Below are positions 1-11,907 of a stretch of DNA of 64,000 nucleotides, piece after piece. The notes beneath the pieces are model-generated. The model saw only the letters and a program-made list of their open reading frames with translations, did no database searches and was not told the origin of the DNA. The DNA is from Cheiracanthium punctorium (taxonomy: Eukaryota; Arthropoda; Arachnida; Araneae; Cheiracanthiidae), in the NCBI GenBank assembly GCA_038373885.1, contig JAWZYV010012261.1, positions 124,001 to 188,000 on the forward strand. The letters are read 5' to 3'. The translations under genes were made by a program, and so were the position numbers. Position 1 is the first letter of the stretch, and each line of letters opens with the position of its first letter.

Positions 1-226
1 CATTTGTTTCAGTTTACTAAACTTAAACATACTTAAAAAGAAAAACGTCACTCCGCTTTGTAATAATTTCCTTCTTCGGCTGCTTCATACTTCAATTTTT
101 TAGATGCTAGATTGCAAAGAAAAAAAATGCGTACAACAAAAGGAAAATGAAAGTTGATTTTTTCAGCATTTGATTTCTTGCAAACGACGCTTCAAGCAGA
201 GGAAAAGATAACGGGACCGCATATTT

Positions 227-395
227 CAGGGGCGTAGCCGGGGGGGGGGATATCGGGATATATCCCCCCCCCGAAATTTTTGGATTAGTGATGAAATTCC
301 GTCTATTTATACAGATATAAGTTCATATCCCCCCCCGAAATTTTTTCCAGGCGCATATCCCCCCCCCCCGAAAAATTTTCCTGGCTACGCGCCTG
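227..395. mobile_element. hAT-like foldback MITE (GTGGCGTAGCC family), copy 1
   Basis: The left end CAGGGGCGTAGCC and right end GGCTACGCGCCTG form terminal inverted repeats. An exact 8-bp direct repeat, GCATATTT, flanks the element at 219-226 and 396-403. The interior is runs of C and G around short A/T blocks and has no coding capacity. An 8-bp duplication is typical of hAT transposition, so a non-autonomous hAT-like element is inferred. Confidence 0.8.
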
Positions 396-403
396 GCATA
401 TTT

Positions 404-959
404 AACGGCTTTTCTCAAATAACGGGTTGCTTATTTGAGAAATTCCTTAAGTCAAGCTGATAGCAGTTTGTGGAAAAGTAAAAGAAAATGTTTTTACAAG
501 TACTAGGTTTCTCAGCAAAACAACTGCAGGCGGTTCCGTGGAGATGTATAAACGTTCTGCCTTGTAGGATTCCTTGTCTAAACATACACCTGCTCTCGAA
601 TTATACGTTTTTGATGCAAACACATTTTTGTCAATGCGGTGAATGTGGGGTTAAAATTGGCGATTCAGCTATGCTTGAAGGTTTTTTCGCAGCGAAAAAT
701 TACGGCGGATTTAAAATGAGAATTTGTAGAATTATTTCACCAGCGGCATATTACTTTTACGACACTGTCTGTGATCGTTATTGAACTTCAATTATTTTCA
801 AATCCGTGACAGTAAAATGATGTCAATTTCACTTGCGATTTAACTTTCTTACTTTATCCGATAATGGGCAAGCTTTTTGGAGGTGACATTGAGGATCCTA
901 TAACGTTTAACCCATAAAAATTTAAGAAATCAATAACTGGTGGATTAATTAATCAATTT
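404..959. other. Unannotated AT-rich stretch
   Basis: No gene or repeat recognised. A 98-codon ORF at 488-784 (+) has no splice context, no family motif and a composition like its surroundings, so I do not call it a gene. Confidence 0.5.
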
Positions 960-1174
960 ACACCCTCCAACAAAAGTATTCGAGCAAGCGATAAATTTCC
1001 TACGTTGGTTTCGTTTATTAAAAATTATTTATCATGAATATAAATCTGGCTATGCATAAATATGACTTTGAATATTTCTGTCAAGTTGTGCGTTTTCCAA
1101 AAACTCAGTTATTATTCGCAAATCTAAAATAGGAAATTTATCTCTTACTCGAATACTTTTTTTGGAGGGTGTCC
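960..1174. repeat. Imperfect hairpin
   Basis: Arms at about 960-1006 and 1130-1174 are imperfect reverse complements. Both contain the ACACCCTCCAA / TTGGAGGGTGT core and a TATTCGAG-like block. The roughly 125-bp loop is AT-rich. No target duplication was seen. It is probably the remains of a small foldback element. Confidence 0.5.
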
Positions 1175-2127
1175 ATGCAAGAAGATGTAAATTTCGAAAT
1201 TTTGTCACATAGACTCTGGATAACGTTTCAGCCGACAAGTAAGGAACGACAAACTGCACTTCAGTTTCAGAGATTAAAATATATATATGTATATACCTTA
1301 ATGAGATAGTCTCGACGTACAGTTATAGATTAAGTGCACAAAAACAATTGTGTTAGAAAGTGTTCTATAACCGATGCGTACGGCATAATTTGCGCTTCAT
1401 GTAAGCGGTTGTGTTAGAGAGCCTAATGGAAAATCAGGCCCTGAATGAAACCGTACACGAGTCGCAAAATTTTCGTGACATGAGTAAGTCAGTGTCAGTG
1501 CAAATACAACGGGAACATTTTTTTCCGTTGTCTGTTCATGACGCAAATGCACTTCTTCCAAGCACTATGCACGAAAGAACGGTCCTTTTCTGCGGAAGTG
1601 AGGGCTCTTCATCTCCAAATCAGGGGGAACAGGTGGCGGCTCGGCCCATGAAAATGAATGCGATTCGGAACTGCTCAATTCAATTAGGCGCACACGACGT
1701 CGTAAAAAGTCCCGCGCGGGAGTCACGACTGTCGAGAATTAGCTTGTAACGATTGCCCCAGCGTATCTGCCTTCTGTTTTATTATTTCCCTTCAGAACGC
1801 GAGATCGTGCGACGGGGTTCAAGATACCGACATGATACAATACTTCGGAAGTTCTGCATACAATGTGTACGGATAGAGTCGTATACCTGCTCGAATCAGC
1901 TAAGCACCAAATGATTCTCCCGCTCCCATCAAACGATAGAGTGCGCGTGCGTGTATTTCAAATATATCTCTTATGTACTCGCAAAGTGACGCAGGTTCAA
2001 GTTTTGGATGAATTAAGGTTTATTCGTAAAAAAAGGCATACTTTCAACAGACAAAACCCAAAGATTGGATCCGATAGAATGTTACCGAGCTGCACATTGC
2101 TTGTTCCTTGCATGTTCATTGGAACAT
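1175..2127. other. Gene-free stretch with two unrecognised ORFs
   Basis: GC content is somewhat higher than in the neighbours. An ORF from an ATG at 1426 to 1749 (+, 107 codons) and one at 1863-2270 (+) are open. Neither shows a known motif, a usable splice pair or a hydrophobic signal. The second runs into the MITE-like DNA that starts near 2128, which argues against a real gene. Confidence 0.3.
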
Positions 2128-2468
2128 TAGCCCCCCCCCCCTCTCCCCGCTATAACGCGATAGATACGTTCCGTCTTATAGGAATCTGTATAGTACGGGT
2201 CCTGAGTTATATTCTATCTGGAGGGCGGACTCCGCGTACAATCGCTGCAAAAATTATTTGCACTCCTTAGAAACAGAATGATATATTTAATGTTGCCATT
2301 CAAAAGTTACATTAATTAGGAGCTAAAGCGTAATTAAATCAGAACATCAGTCTCTTTTACCCGTGCTTTACGAGTCCCTTTAGCGTGTTATACGCAAACG
2401 ATCACAATTTTTTCGCTGTATTCTAGGAATCCGTGTTGTATGGACTCGTGTTATAGGGGGATCAACTG
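2128..2468. mobile_element. pogo/Tigger-like MITE remnant
   Basis: The right end reads GTGTTATAGGGGGATCAACTG followed by TA. Near 2145-2175 the sequence CCCCGCTATAACGCGATA resembles the sub-terminal part of pogo/Tigger termini. The outermost left bases are diverged or lost. No transposase is visible. Confidence 0.4.
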
Positions 2469-2471
2469 TAT

Positions 2472-3290
2472 TTTTAATTATGTAAAACCTATGAGACACC
2501 TTGCGTATTTGGCACCCATGGAGATTTTTATAATTTGGCGACTTAGGTATATGTATATTTAATAATTAGTTCTAAGAAAACAGTACTTCATATGTTTTCA
2601 TTGATAAAAACTACGGAATATCTAGACTAGCTTGTCACCAATGGCGATTTTTTAGTATTTCCCTATTTACACATGCTCATAACCGATAATTACTGCTAAT
2701 GTAAGGTTACCGAGAAAACCGTTATCCATATATTCATACACATAATAGTTTGCAGATTGGCGTATTTAGTACCACGAAATATATCATCTCGCCTCGCCGG
2801 AAAATATCCAAGCTTTACTATATCGGCTAAAATGGCATAGTTAACGCCGCCAAAGATTTCTACTGAGCAAATACCCAAGCTGAACCTAACCGGCTTTACT
2901 ATAATCTGCATTTTAATTATTTTTCATTTTCAAGATTCTGGGTTCTAACATTTTGGAATTCGCGGTTTAGATTCACCCTGCTCCTGTTTGGAGACATACC
3001 ATTTTGTCAGATTGTACCTAATGCCAAGATGGCGACTTTTTAAATCAGTTGCAATTAGTTATTCTCTTTCGGGAAAACGAATAATCGGTAATTCTAAACG
3101 CCTGTTATCTAAGAGAACTTCCTGTTAGAAAATCGTCAACTTTGTGTAACACACTTTGACTTATTTATTTCACATACTTTTTAATTTGGCGTAAAATTCT
3201 ACTTCTTGTTTGTCAATTTCACGCGATTCTACATACCTGGAATAACTTTGTTGTAAAAGCATGAATGATTTTATGCTGGCGAATATTACC
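2472..3290 (-). repeat. Dispersed non-coding repeat, copy A
   Basis: Much of this stretch is the reverse complement of 57735-58400. Shared blocks include TAATTTGGCGACTT, the ACACATGCTCATAACC block, AACCGTTATCC and TTTAATTTGGCGTAAAAT. Neither copy is coding. The 57.7-kb copy lies inside a younger insertion, so this is a mobile dispersed sequence rather than an ancestral inversion. Confidence 0.6.
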
Positions 3291-3472
3291 AAACCTGGCA
3301 ACCATTATGCTTACTTTTTTCTCAGTTTTTTATAAATATCTTCTAGAATAATCCGAATTTCGAAAGTTAAGTCAGCTTATCGGCTTCCCCAGAATTTTTC
3401 GAATCCGTGGACACTCAAATCTTCACGGTTTCGGAGGAAATAGCAGAACAAGTTTTTGACAGTGACGGCGGT

Positions 3473-4720
3473 CTGTTTAATAATGAAACATAGAAAAACG
3501 TTTTAGCAAAAACGAAACGAACTCACAGCCTAAAAGTTATCTTCACAGCACACCTCTTGACTTAACAGATATGTTTCAAAGCTATATCCTTCTTATAAGC
3601 TTAAAAAAATAAGTATCAGAAGTCCCATTCTTCAACCGGTATCACCCTATCATTTTAATCATGTAATCCATTTACAGAACAGTAGAAATAATTTATTTTA
3701 ATGTTAGGATTACGATTACTCTGCGATTTATTTACTTTTTTTAGAGAGAGAGAGATAAAATGGTATATATTGGTATTAGTTATATCATTAAACCTTTCAT
3801 ACAGGTATTTGATAGATTTTTATAATTCATTTTTGAAGATAAAATTTAAGTTTGGTTTAGTTAGTATAAATTATAAATCGCGGCTAGAAGGTTATTTCCT
3901 TATATGACTTCATGTTTTTAGAATATTACGGTAAAATAAGTTACAAGCGAGTAAATAAAATTGTAGTTTTAGATTTGAAGTATAACAATCAATTTGACAA
4001 ACAAATAAAGTTATCTGAAAATGTGAATGTTTTACTTACTTGAAAGCACGCCTTACTGAATCTTCTACTGCAAATTTCTTAAATGACGGTAACAGAGCTA
4101 GCAGATCAGGAAAACAGAGTAAAAAATTTAAAATATTTTACTTCTGATTCCCATCTCAGCTGGCTGTGTCATGCACTTCTTTTATCATCATACCGATTAA
4201 TTTAAAATATTTTTACTGGCATACGATAAAAATAAGGATAATGTTAAACTAAATGCATATTACTAATGAAATATAATCGACACTTCTCAAGGCATTTAAC
4301 GGTTTAAGTGTATTTTAAACATTTATCTATATTAACATTATATGAAATTGTAGTTTGATAATCACCAGAGTTAAAAAAAAAAAAAAGTGTACATACATGT
4401 ACAGCTAAGGGAAGAAAATGCCCACTTGCCTTTTATCTTTGTCCGTCGTACGGCAAAGTTATATGCCCCATTCGTTTGCAAATAACGTATACTTTAATCT
4501 CTTATTAATTTAATTTGCATAAGAGGCTGTCTTCATATTTAATTCTGCATCAATTTCGATTTTTTCAATGGCAACACTGCATTTTGACTTCATTAAACGA
4601 AAAAAAAATCTTCAAATTATCCTAGATATAAATTTTCACCAATTTGTTGTGATAATTTCAGGAGACATTGCGAATTCTTTTTTGCACGATTTTAAGGGGT
4701 TTTCTGCATGTTGAAAAATG
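3473..4720 (+). repeat. Left arm of a 5.8-kb imperfect palindrome
   Basis: Blocks at 3473-3705 match the reverse complement of about 9055-9318. Blocks at 3830-4720 match the reverse complement of about 5870-7080 plus 7748-7785. Shared landmarks are the CACAGCACACCTCTTGAC block, GGTTTAGTTAGT, CAGCTGGCTGTGTCATGCAC and GTACAGCTAAGGG. Divergence and indels are considerable, so the duplication is old. It could be two inverted copies of one element or one foldback structure. Confidence 0.7.
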
Positions 4721-5869
4721 GCATATGTAGGTCCCAAACTTTGCCTTTCATTAATTTCGCTCGCGATAGTTAAAAGAAATAAGCATTAGTATTTGCAAGG
4801 AAAATACTGTTTGCAGTCTTACAAACGAGAATATCAGGGGTAGAAATTAGAATATTTAAGCATAAACGACTGTTTATGATTTTGAAAAACTTTCTAATTT
4901 TGAGATAGTTATTGAGTATTTGAAGGTTTTCTTAGACATGTAAAATGTTGCGAGGACTGAGAGGCTGTTCTCTGCTCTTCTGACTACAAGCATGAATGTT
5001 ACTCAGCTACGGTCGAACTTGAAGAATGATTTCATGATTGAAAATTTATTTGTTTGAATTTTATGTGAAAAACGCAATTATTATTATGCTCTTTTTTTCC
5101 CGACCCAATATTATTATTGTGTTTCTTATTTCACTTTCTTCATTTAATATTACCGTCTGCAATGTGCAATACTTTTATTAAAATTTTGCGGTATTTTAAT
5201 TTACAGTCTGATGGAAATTTGACAAAAAAAAATGTAATTTTGAATGTTTGATAAAGTATGGGGAAATACAAAGACCTGCTGTTTAAATATTAAAATGGTC
5301 AATGTTGAAAATGTTAAAAATTAGGACGTTGTTTTGGAAGGCATACATCTTCTGCATCCAATTCTACACACAGAAAATATTTTATTCGGGGGCAGTTGTG
5401 GACGCACTAATAGATGTTTTATAGAATTACTATCAAGCTGTACAAACCTCCAATTTATTTGCTTCAAAATTTGCTATTTTTTTTTATAGAGCTAACTTTT
5501 ACTATTTTTGAGCAAACGAAATTTAATTTACGTTTATTTTAGCAATTAAAAAAAAACATTGTCAGTTAATAAATTTATATAAGGTCCCTTAACTTATGAA
5601 AATAAGACATTTTAATTAATAGAAATGAAACTACTGACCATACAAATTTGAAATTTTGCACTGCCATGCAAAGTCACTTTCTGCATCTATTTTCATCGAA
5701 ATTTGTCTAGGTATTCATAATTTTTTAAATACTTAAAAATCTATAATTCATATTAATACTTTATTAAAAAATATAATAATAGTAAATTATGTTTTGGTCG
5801 TTTAGTTCTAATAGTACGAATAAAAGTAAGCTTCTTAATATTATATGAGATATGAATTAAAGTGTGAAA
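4721..5869. other. Loop of the palindrome
   Basis: Very AT-rich spacer between the two arms. Similarity between the sides fades gradually rather than ending sharply. No ORF or known repeat is recognised. Confidence 0.4.
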
Positions 5870-7080
5870 AAACATTTTAACATACGGGGAAGGGGATTTT
5901 AGAAACTCATAACTCACTCATTTTCAGTTCTCATTTCACTCATTTCAAGTTTTTGAAAATTGGTATCCAGGGTTAAAATGAACTAAGTTTTTGAAATAAG
6001 GAAGTGAAATCTAGGGCTTACCACTGGAAAAAAAAAAGTTGGTGCGAATTTAAGTGTGGAAATAGCCCCTTATGCAAAATTTATGTATAGCAAATTAAAG
6101 CGTATGTTAATCCTAAACGATAGGTATATGTAACTTTGCTGTACGACGATCGACTGCTAAATAAAGAGCAAGCGGGTTTTTTTCCCCTTAGCTGTACAAA
6201 AGCACATACAAAATTCTATAACGATTGTTAACTTATGATTTCATGTATAATCGACTTTTATTTAACTCATATATTCTATATTTTAGTGTAAAATGTTTTG
6301 AATGTCTATCAATGGAATCAAATATATGTTTAGTTTAAGATTGTATTTCAGTATGCTTTTGAAACTTTAATGTTATAGTGGGTTAAGATATACCAATATA
6401 TTTTTGTATACATAAATTTCATTTGGAAAAACATATTGGTATACATAATATTTTAAGAGAATTCTTGTAACACAAACTAAAACACGTAAGGCATCTGTAT
6501 CTGAGTAAATGGTATTTTTATATCTAAAACGCGTATACATTCTTATAAATGGATTAGAATAAATTGGTAGCTTATTAATTTCAAACTATAATGTCATATA
6601 TTTGTAATATAGATAAAAGTTTAAAATACACTTAATCCGTTAAATACCTTAAAAAGTGTTGAGTTACTTCATTAGTAATATGTATTTAGTTTAACAGTAT
6701 TAAACCTACGTATTTTTATGTTATGTCAGTAAACAGATTTTAAATTAATCGGGATGATGCTAAAAGAAGTGCATGACACAGCCAGCTGAGATGGGAATCA
6801 GAAGTAAAATATTTTAAATTATTTACTCTGTTTTCCTGCTCTGATAGCTTTGTTACCACCATTCAAGAAATTTGCAGTAGAAGATTCAGTAAGGCGTGCT
6901 TTCAAGTAAGTAAAACCTTCATATTTTCCGATAACTTTATTTGTTTTTCAAATTGATGGTTACACTTCAGGTCTAAAACTGCAATTTTAATTACTCGCTT
7001 GTAACTTATTTCATCGTAAAGTTTTAAAAACGTAAAATGATATAAGCAAATAACCTTGTAGCCGCGATTTATAATCTATA

Positions 7081-7747
7081 CCAGGGTTTCTTGAAGTTTT
7101 TAGCGTGGGGACCCCACAATTTTTACGAAAATTTTGTGGGAACCCACAAGCATCGTGCAAATCCGACACACGCGTGATTGAAACAGTCAGTTTCTTCACT
7201 TGTACTGTGTTACACTGTTGCAGTTTTAGGTCATCAACTTTTATTTTTAATTTTAAGGCTTAGAACAATGTAATAATTTTAAATAATCAACAAATTTAAC
7301 AATACGATACAATTATAAAAATATATAAATTCAATTACTTGGCTAAATTCGAACATTAACTGTTGCCTTTCCATTAAGTGTAGCCCCTTTTAAGCTCACT
7401 ACTGAGAAGAAACCCACTTATTTCTAACCAGATTAACATAATGGGGACAAGTCGGGATTTAAGTATCAATGAGAAGGGTGTGCCTTTTTATTTTCAATTA
7501 CATAATTAAATCTTGTCAAAATAGTCGAAACCGCAGGACGAAGCACTTCTTCAGTATACTTTAGATTTATTTCATCAACACTTTTGATTTTATTGTGGTT
7601 GATGAAAAAAATGTTGTGAAAGACGAAAGTATCGTCAATTATTATAATAAACTAAAGAAATATAAAACTTCCTAAAATTTTTAGCGACCCCTGCTGCAGA
7701 TCCCGCGACCCAATTAGGGTCTCGACTCACAGTTTAAGAAACTCTGG
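7081..7747. mobile_element. hAT-like non-autonomous element
   Basis: The termini are CCAGGGTTTCTTGAA and the reverse complement of TTTAAGAAACTCTGG. Flanking 8-mers AATCTATA (7073-7080) and AATCTACA (7748-7755) differ at one base. The left palindrome arm (3855-3880) preserves the same locus without the insert, which fixes both boundaries. The interior is AT-rich with no transposase ORF. Confidence 0.8.
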
Positions 7748-7785
7748 AATCTACACTAACTAAACCAAAACTTTTATTTTTAACA

Positions 7786-9054
7786 CTTTCCAACAAGGGT
7801 GAAAAGTGTTTATGATTTCGGTTGTCTGTCTGTCTGTCCGTCCGTGCTCTAACTTCCGTAAATATGCATCCATTTCTACGAAATTTATATACGTTATTCT
7901 TATCAATTGCACCATGTAACCTATTGAAAATGGTCAGTGTTAACGTTTATAGTTTTTCTACAGGAGCACTGAAAATATTCCCGATACATTGCGCTCTATG
8001 GGAAGTTATTCTTTAAAGCAAATCCTCGTACTATGTAGCTACGCTGATCCCTGACTCCAAGATAAAACTTTCCGCCATTACAGCAAAAAGATTATAAAGT
8101 TAAGCACAAAATACCTAATAACAATTACACCGTTTGTACGATCCGCGTGAAAATTTTCATAACTATGTATAAAAATATAGAAAACAATCTGCTTTGCTTT
8201 AAAAATCTGAAAATCGACCCATTCACTCATTTTTAAGCAATTTTTCGCTATTTTATTCAGCTCCATTTTATTTCCGAGAGTAAAAAAAGTAAATAAGTTG
8301 CGTGACAAAATTAGGTATTGCAAGTGAGAATGACTTATTGATGTCACAGCTACCAGGCTTTTTTCCAGATTTATAAGTTTAATTTGTTTTTCGCAAATAA
8401 AAGGATTTCCTCGGGATGTTCCCAACGAAACAAAATCGTTCGAGTGCGAAAAGTTTCCGCACGTTCCCAGAAGAGCATGAAATTCGATTGAGTATATATA
8501 ATAAAAATTGAACATGAAGTTATTTATTTTAGGTGGGCGAAGATTAAATATATTGAGTGTAGACGTGGTTTTATCTAGCGCCCGCTGTAAGTTCCTCCAC
8601 AAGGGCCTTTGACTTCTAGTTAGTTCTGCTATTTGAAAAGAAACAAAATTGGTTCTAATTAGTAGCTAATAATTAATCCGACGACGATCGTGTGACTCCC
8701 TCTAAAGTCGCCAGTGCTGGCAACTTTTGCGATAAATTGCCAAATAGGGTGCGAAAAAAATGATTTGAAAAATGAACCGAGCTTGTTGATATTTTCATTA
8801 TATTTGGCGGTAAATCGAAAAATATCTAATGTGATAATATTGAGCTGCTATGCCGATTTCATTGGGAATTTTTAGAATCCTTACTCTCGCTGCAATTAAC
8901 CGATTTAGTGTATTGTGTTTTGTTAAAGCATGGCTAAGGGCCATCGTCCTAGGAGAGGGAGGGGTTTCCTCAGGCTGAGGAAGACCGAAAGAATTTTTGG
9001 TCGAAACGATCGTATCATGTTACAAGTGACATCTTATGCGTGTTTTTTCAGAAT
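7786..9054. repeat. Extra DNA in right arm, including a dispersed repeat copy
   Basis: Absent from the opposite arm. It begins with AACACTTTCCAACAAGGG and a TCTG/TCCG tract, features shared with repeats near 36.7 kb. From about 8047 to 8620 it is the minus-strand copy of the repeat at 21880-22545. A 174-codon ORF (8078-8602, -) has a broken counterpart in the other copy. I read it as chance openness in repeat DNA. Confidence 0.55.
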
Positions 9055-9442
9055 GTTTTTTATTTATTTTATTAAAATAAATTATTTCTACTGTTCTGTA
9101 AAAGGATTGCATGATTAAAACCTTAGGGTGATACTGGCTGAAGGGTGGGACTTCTGATACATATTTTTATGCTTATAAGAAGGATATAGTTTTACAGCAT
9201 ATCTGTTAAATCAAGAGGTGTGCTGTGAAGATAACTTTTAGGCTGTGAGTTCAAATCCATACAGTAGATTTCGTTTCCGCTAAAATATTTTTCTAGGTTT
9301 TATTATTAAACAGAATATTACCATAATGATTAAAATAAAATCTAAAACGCATTTATCTTTTAAGATTGTAGATACCAAAAGTTTACTCTTTCAAATATTT
9401 CTAGTTATCTGATAAAAAATCAAAACGAATGCTTATCGCTCC

Positions 9443-9607
9443 CAGGGGCGTAGCCAAGGGGGTGGAATAGGGGGTCATAACCCCCCATGAGGATTTTTTT
9501 TTGGCCATACAAAATGTATATTCTTCACTCCCTTATCACACGCACGTATACATATCTGTGAGTGTCAGTAGTCGTAACCCCACGAAAAATTTCTGGCTAC
9601 GCCACTG
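9443..9607. mobile_element. hAT-like foldback MITE (GTGGCGTAGCC family), copy 2
   Basis: Ends CAGGGGCGTAGCC and GGCTACGCCACTG are flanked by the exact 8-bp duplication ATCGCTCC (9435-9442 and 9608-9615). The interior block around CCATACAAAATGTATATTC is shared with the copies at 26603 and 46435, so these three form one subfamily. Confidence 0.85.
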
Positions 9608-9662
9608 ATCGCTCCTACTCTCTTATCTATAGAGAATTCAACATTTTGTAATCACTCCTTAC

Positions 9663-9780
9663 CTAGCGGTGAAAAATTCCCTATCGAAGGATAGTGAAAT
9701 AGACTGGCTGCGGATGCAAGGAGTGTACTGCAGATGCGGCTGAAGATTGTGCGCTGTGGGTCGCGGTTGGCAGATGTTGG
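9663..9780 (-). CDS. Candidate internal exon of the minus-strand gene (weak)
   Basis: On the minus strand an acceptor-like TTTCTGCCACAG precedes 118 bp that ends at the donor GTAAGGAG. The stretch is richer in GC than its surroundings. Entered in phase 1, as the upstream exon at 11371-11907 would require, it is open throughout and leaves in phase 2. It would encode about 39 residues including LQPHLQYTPC. Other frames are also open, the pyrimidine tract is weak and there is no family match. It may be chance sequence next to a MITE. Confidence 0.22.
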
Positions 9781-11370
9781 CTGTGGCAGAAACATGGTCT
9801 GCGGAATGTTGGTGAACTTTAATTTTTCATCTACTTAGATCACTGTATTTAAAAAAGAAATCAAAATCACTGCATATTATGGGAGCAGTTCATATTTTAT
9901 TTACTGCGGCATCTTCTAATGTTGTATATCGGTCTTCTGTACAGAAGCCATTTTCTGCAGAATAAAATAACAGTGACTGTTTATATAGATATCTCAAAAT
10001 TTCTCTCTTTCCCTAAAAGAAAATTTATCCAAGAACAATTAAAAGATTACTTTTTCTTTAAGGTAAATAATTATTCTAAATTTCTAGGGGAGGATTCTGC
10101 AGCCTAATGGCGAGAGCCGTCACTGAGTTTCAACCCACCAGCCTCGAAACACAACATCCCGCATACCGTAACTGTTCGTCTAGACTTCCGAAACTGAGCA
10201 TTGAACAGATTAGCCACTATAAAAACAAGCATGAGACGAAGCCTTCTTCTTCTTCTTCTTTTTTTAAAGTAAATTTTCCAAATAGGCTTCACAAAGCACG
10301 ACAAAATTAGCAGACATTTAAAATCTCTCTCTTCTCTCCATTAAAAAAAAAAAAAAAAAAAAAGAGGAAGAGAGATTTCCAACCTGTTTGGGATTGTGTG
10401 TTGCGAACTGATGCTATTGAAAATGCATTAAGATAGACAGAGCCCCGTAAAACCAGACATAACTGACAAGTGAAGTCTAGACACCGCTTCGGGTTTCGTA
10501 TCGATTAAAACGTTATAAACACACGCAGCGGGCCTGCATATATAAATACAGGCGGAGGATGGAAAATAGGTAGGGGGGGGGGGAGTGACTTCTCTCCGCT
10601 CACACTTGTAGGAAAGAAAATGGAGGCAGCGAGACCAAGAATAATAAATCACACCGAATGCATCGATTATTAAAGCTCCTATCTTATTTCTAGTATATTG
10701 TACTACTAACGGCGGATCCGAAAACGTTTCAAGGAAGCGGCCATGTAAAAAGAACGAAGCTTATCAGACTGGGTTCACTCTTTCATTTTTCTTTTTTTTT
10801 AAACTATATACCTGTTCATTTTAAATCTTGAACAATTGTTTAACCTACTCGCTCGCACACTGCAAAAAAAGTCTATCAAATTTAAGGAGAAAAAAAAAAA
10901 AAAAAAAAAAAAAAAAAACAATCATCCAGGACGTCAGAAGTCACCACAGACAGAACTGAAATACAGGGGTAAATTTTACAGATTCTCAGTTTATTTTACA
11001 GAAATATTCCGTAAACGGAAAAAATTACCCAAGGCTTCTGTAAAACTTACGGAAATGAATTGGTGTTTTGGCTGACAGCTTTTTCTGTCAGTTTGACAGA
11101 CTTTTTTTTTTCAGTGCATCCTTACAAAGGCGCAACAGAGAATACTCTCCTTCTTTCGACGATATTGCTTCCCAGGCTGTTTTTTTAGCATTCCGCTGAG
11201 AACTGCAGAGTTTTACTAGTGCAATAAACAGGCTCAACAGTGGGTTCAACAGCGCTCACAGGAAGGGTGATCCGATCACCCCATCACCCTCCTCCTAGGA
11301 TACGCCACCGTACTAGAAACAATTCAATCACATCGTTTCAAAATTGAATTCAAAGAAATGACGAACTTAC
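9781..11370. other. Intronic or flanking DNA with simple repeats
   Basis: Contains a (TTC)n tract near 10240-10262, poly-A runs near 10342-10363 and 10890-10918, and a G run at 10572-10582. Overlapping ORFs on both strands at 10104-10310 and the short ORF at 10836-11075, whose Lys run comes from poly-A, look spurious. No gene is called. Confidence 0.5.
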
Positions 11371-11907
11371 CTTCGCATAGGCTGACTGTCTCCTCGAAGT
11401 GTCTCTTCTTGGAGGAGGAGGAGGAACCGGACGCCCTCTCGTAGGGCTGCAACCTCTGATGCTGGGGCTTGTGCGTCCTCAGAGGCGGAGGGGAGGACCG
11501 GGCCCCCATCTGGGAGGGGCCCCCTTCCTTGTCCGACCCGTCATCCCTGCTGCCGTACTCTGCGGATCCCCGGCTGTCTCCACTTTCCGACAACCGGTGG
11601 GGGTGGGAAGGCGGCACGCCCAAGGGGTACAGGGAGCCCCCCAGGGTGGGAGGGGGCACGTCTGGGTGGTGGGACGTCGTGCCATTTGCCGAGGGCGCCC
11701 CGGCTGCCGAATTGGAGAAAGGGTAAGGGGCGCCCCAGTACCCGGCGGCCGCGCAGTTGCTCCAGTTGTAAGACGGATAGAGGAAACCGGTCGTGGGGGA
11801 GGAGGTGAGGAAAGGCGACGGACCGAAGGTAGGAGGATAGGTGGGAGAGGTGGTGGGCACAGGGGCAGCTCGGAGGGGGAGACCCAGGGTCCGCACGTTC
11901 GTCTGCG
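11371..11907 (-). CDS. Large internal exon of an unidentified gene, low-complexity region
   Basis: On the minus strand the acceptor (a pyrimidine tract ending CAG) is followed at 11907 by CGCAGACGAACG. The exon ends at GAAG, followed by the donor GTAAGT. Its 537 bp (179 codons) start and end in phase 1, and the reading frame is open throughout. GC content is far above the surroundings. The product starts QTNVRTLGLPL. It is rich in Pro, Ser, Thr, Gly and Tyr for about 95 residues, including FLYPSYNWSN and YWGAPYPF. An acidic Ser/Gly stretch (DDGSDKEGG) and a basic Ser-rich tail (SSSSSKKRHFEE) follow. No folded domain is recognisable. Composition resembles the disordered activation regions of developmental transcription factors, but that is inference. 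Symmetric phase means the exon could be skipped without a frameshift. Confidence 0.72.

Larger units (their letters stand above)
5870..9318 (-). repeat. Right arm of the palindrome, interrupted twice
   Basis: This is the reverse-complement counterpart of 3473-4720. It is longer because it carries a hAT-like insertion (7081-7747) and about 1.27 kb of extra DNA (about 7786-9054) absent from the left arm. Confidence 0.7.

Noticed and set aside
1426..2270. Two successive plus ORFs of 107 and 135 codons
   Set aside because: Not recognisable, not linked by splice sites, and the second enters transposon-like sequence.
8078..8602. 174-codon minus ORF, also partly open in the related repeat at 22.3 kb
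   Set aside because: The two copies are broken at different places, composition is that of AT-rich repeat DNA, and no motif or splice signals are visible.
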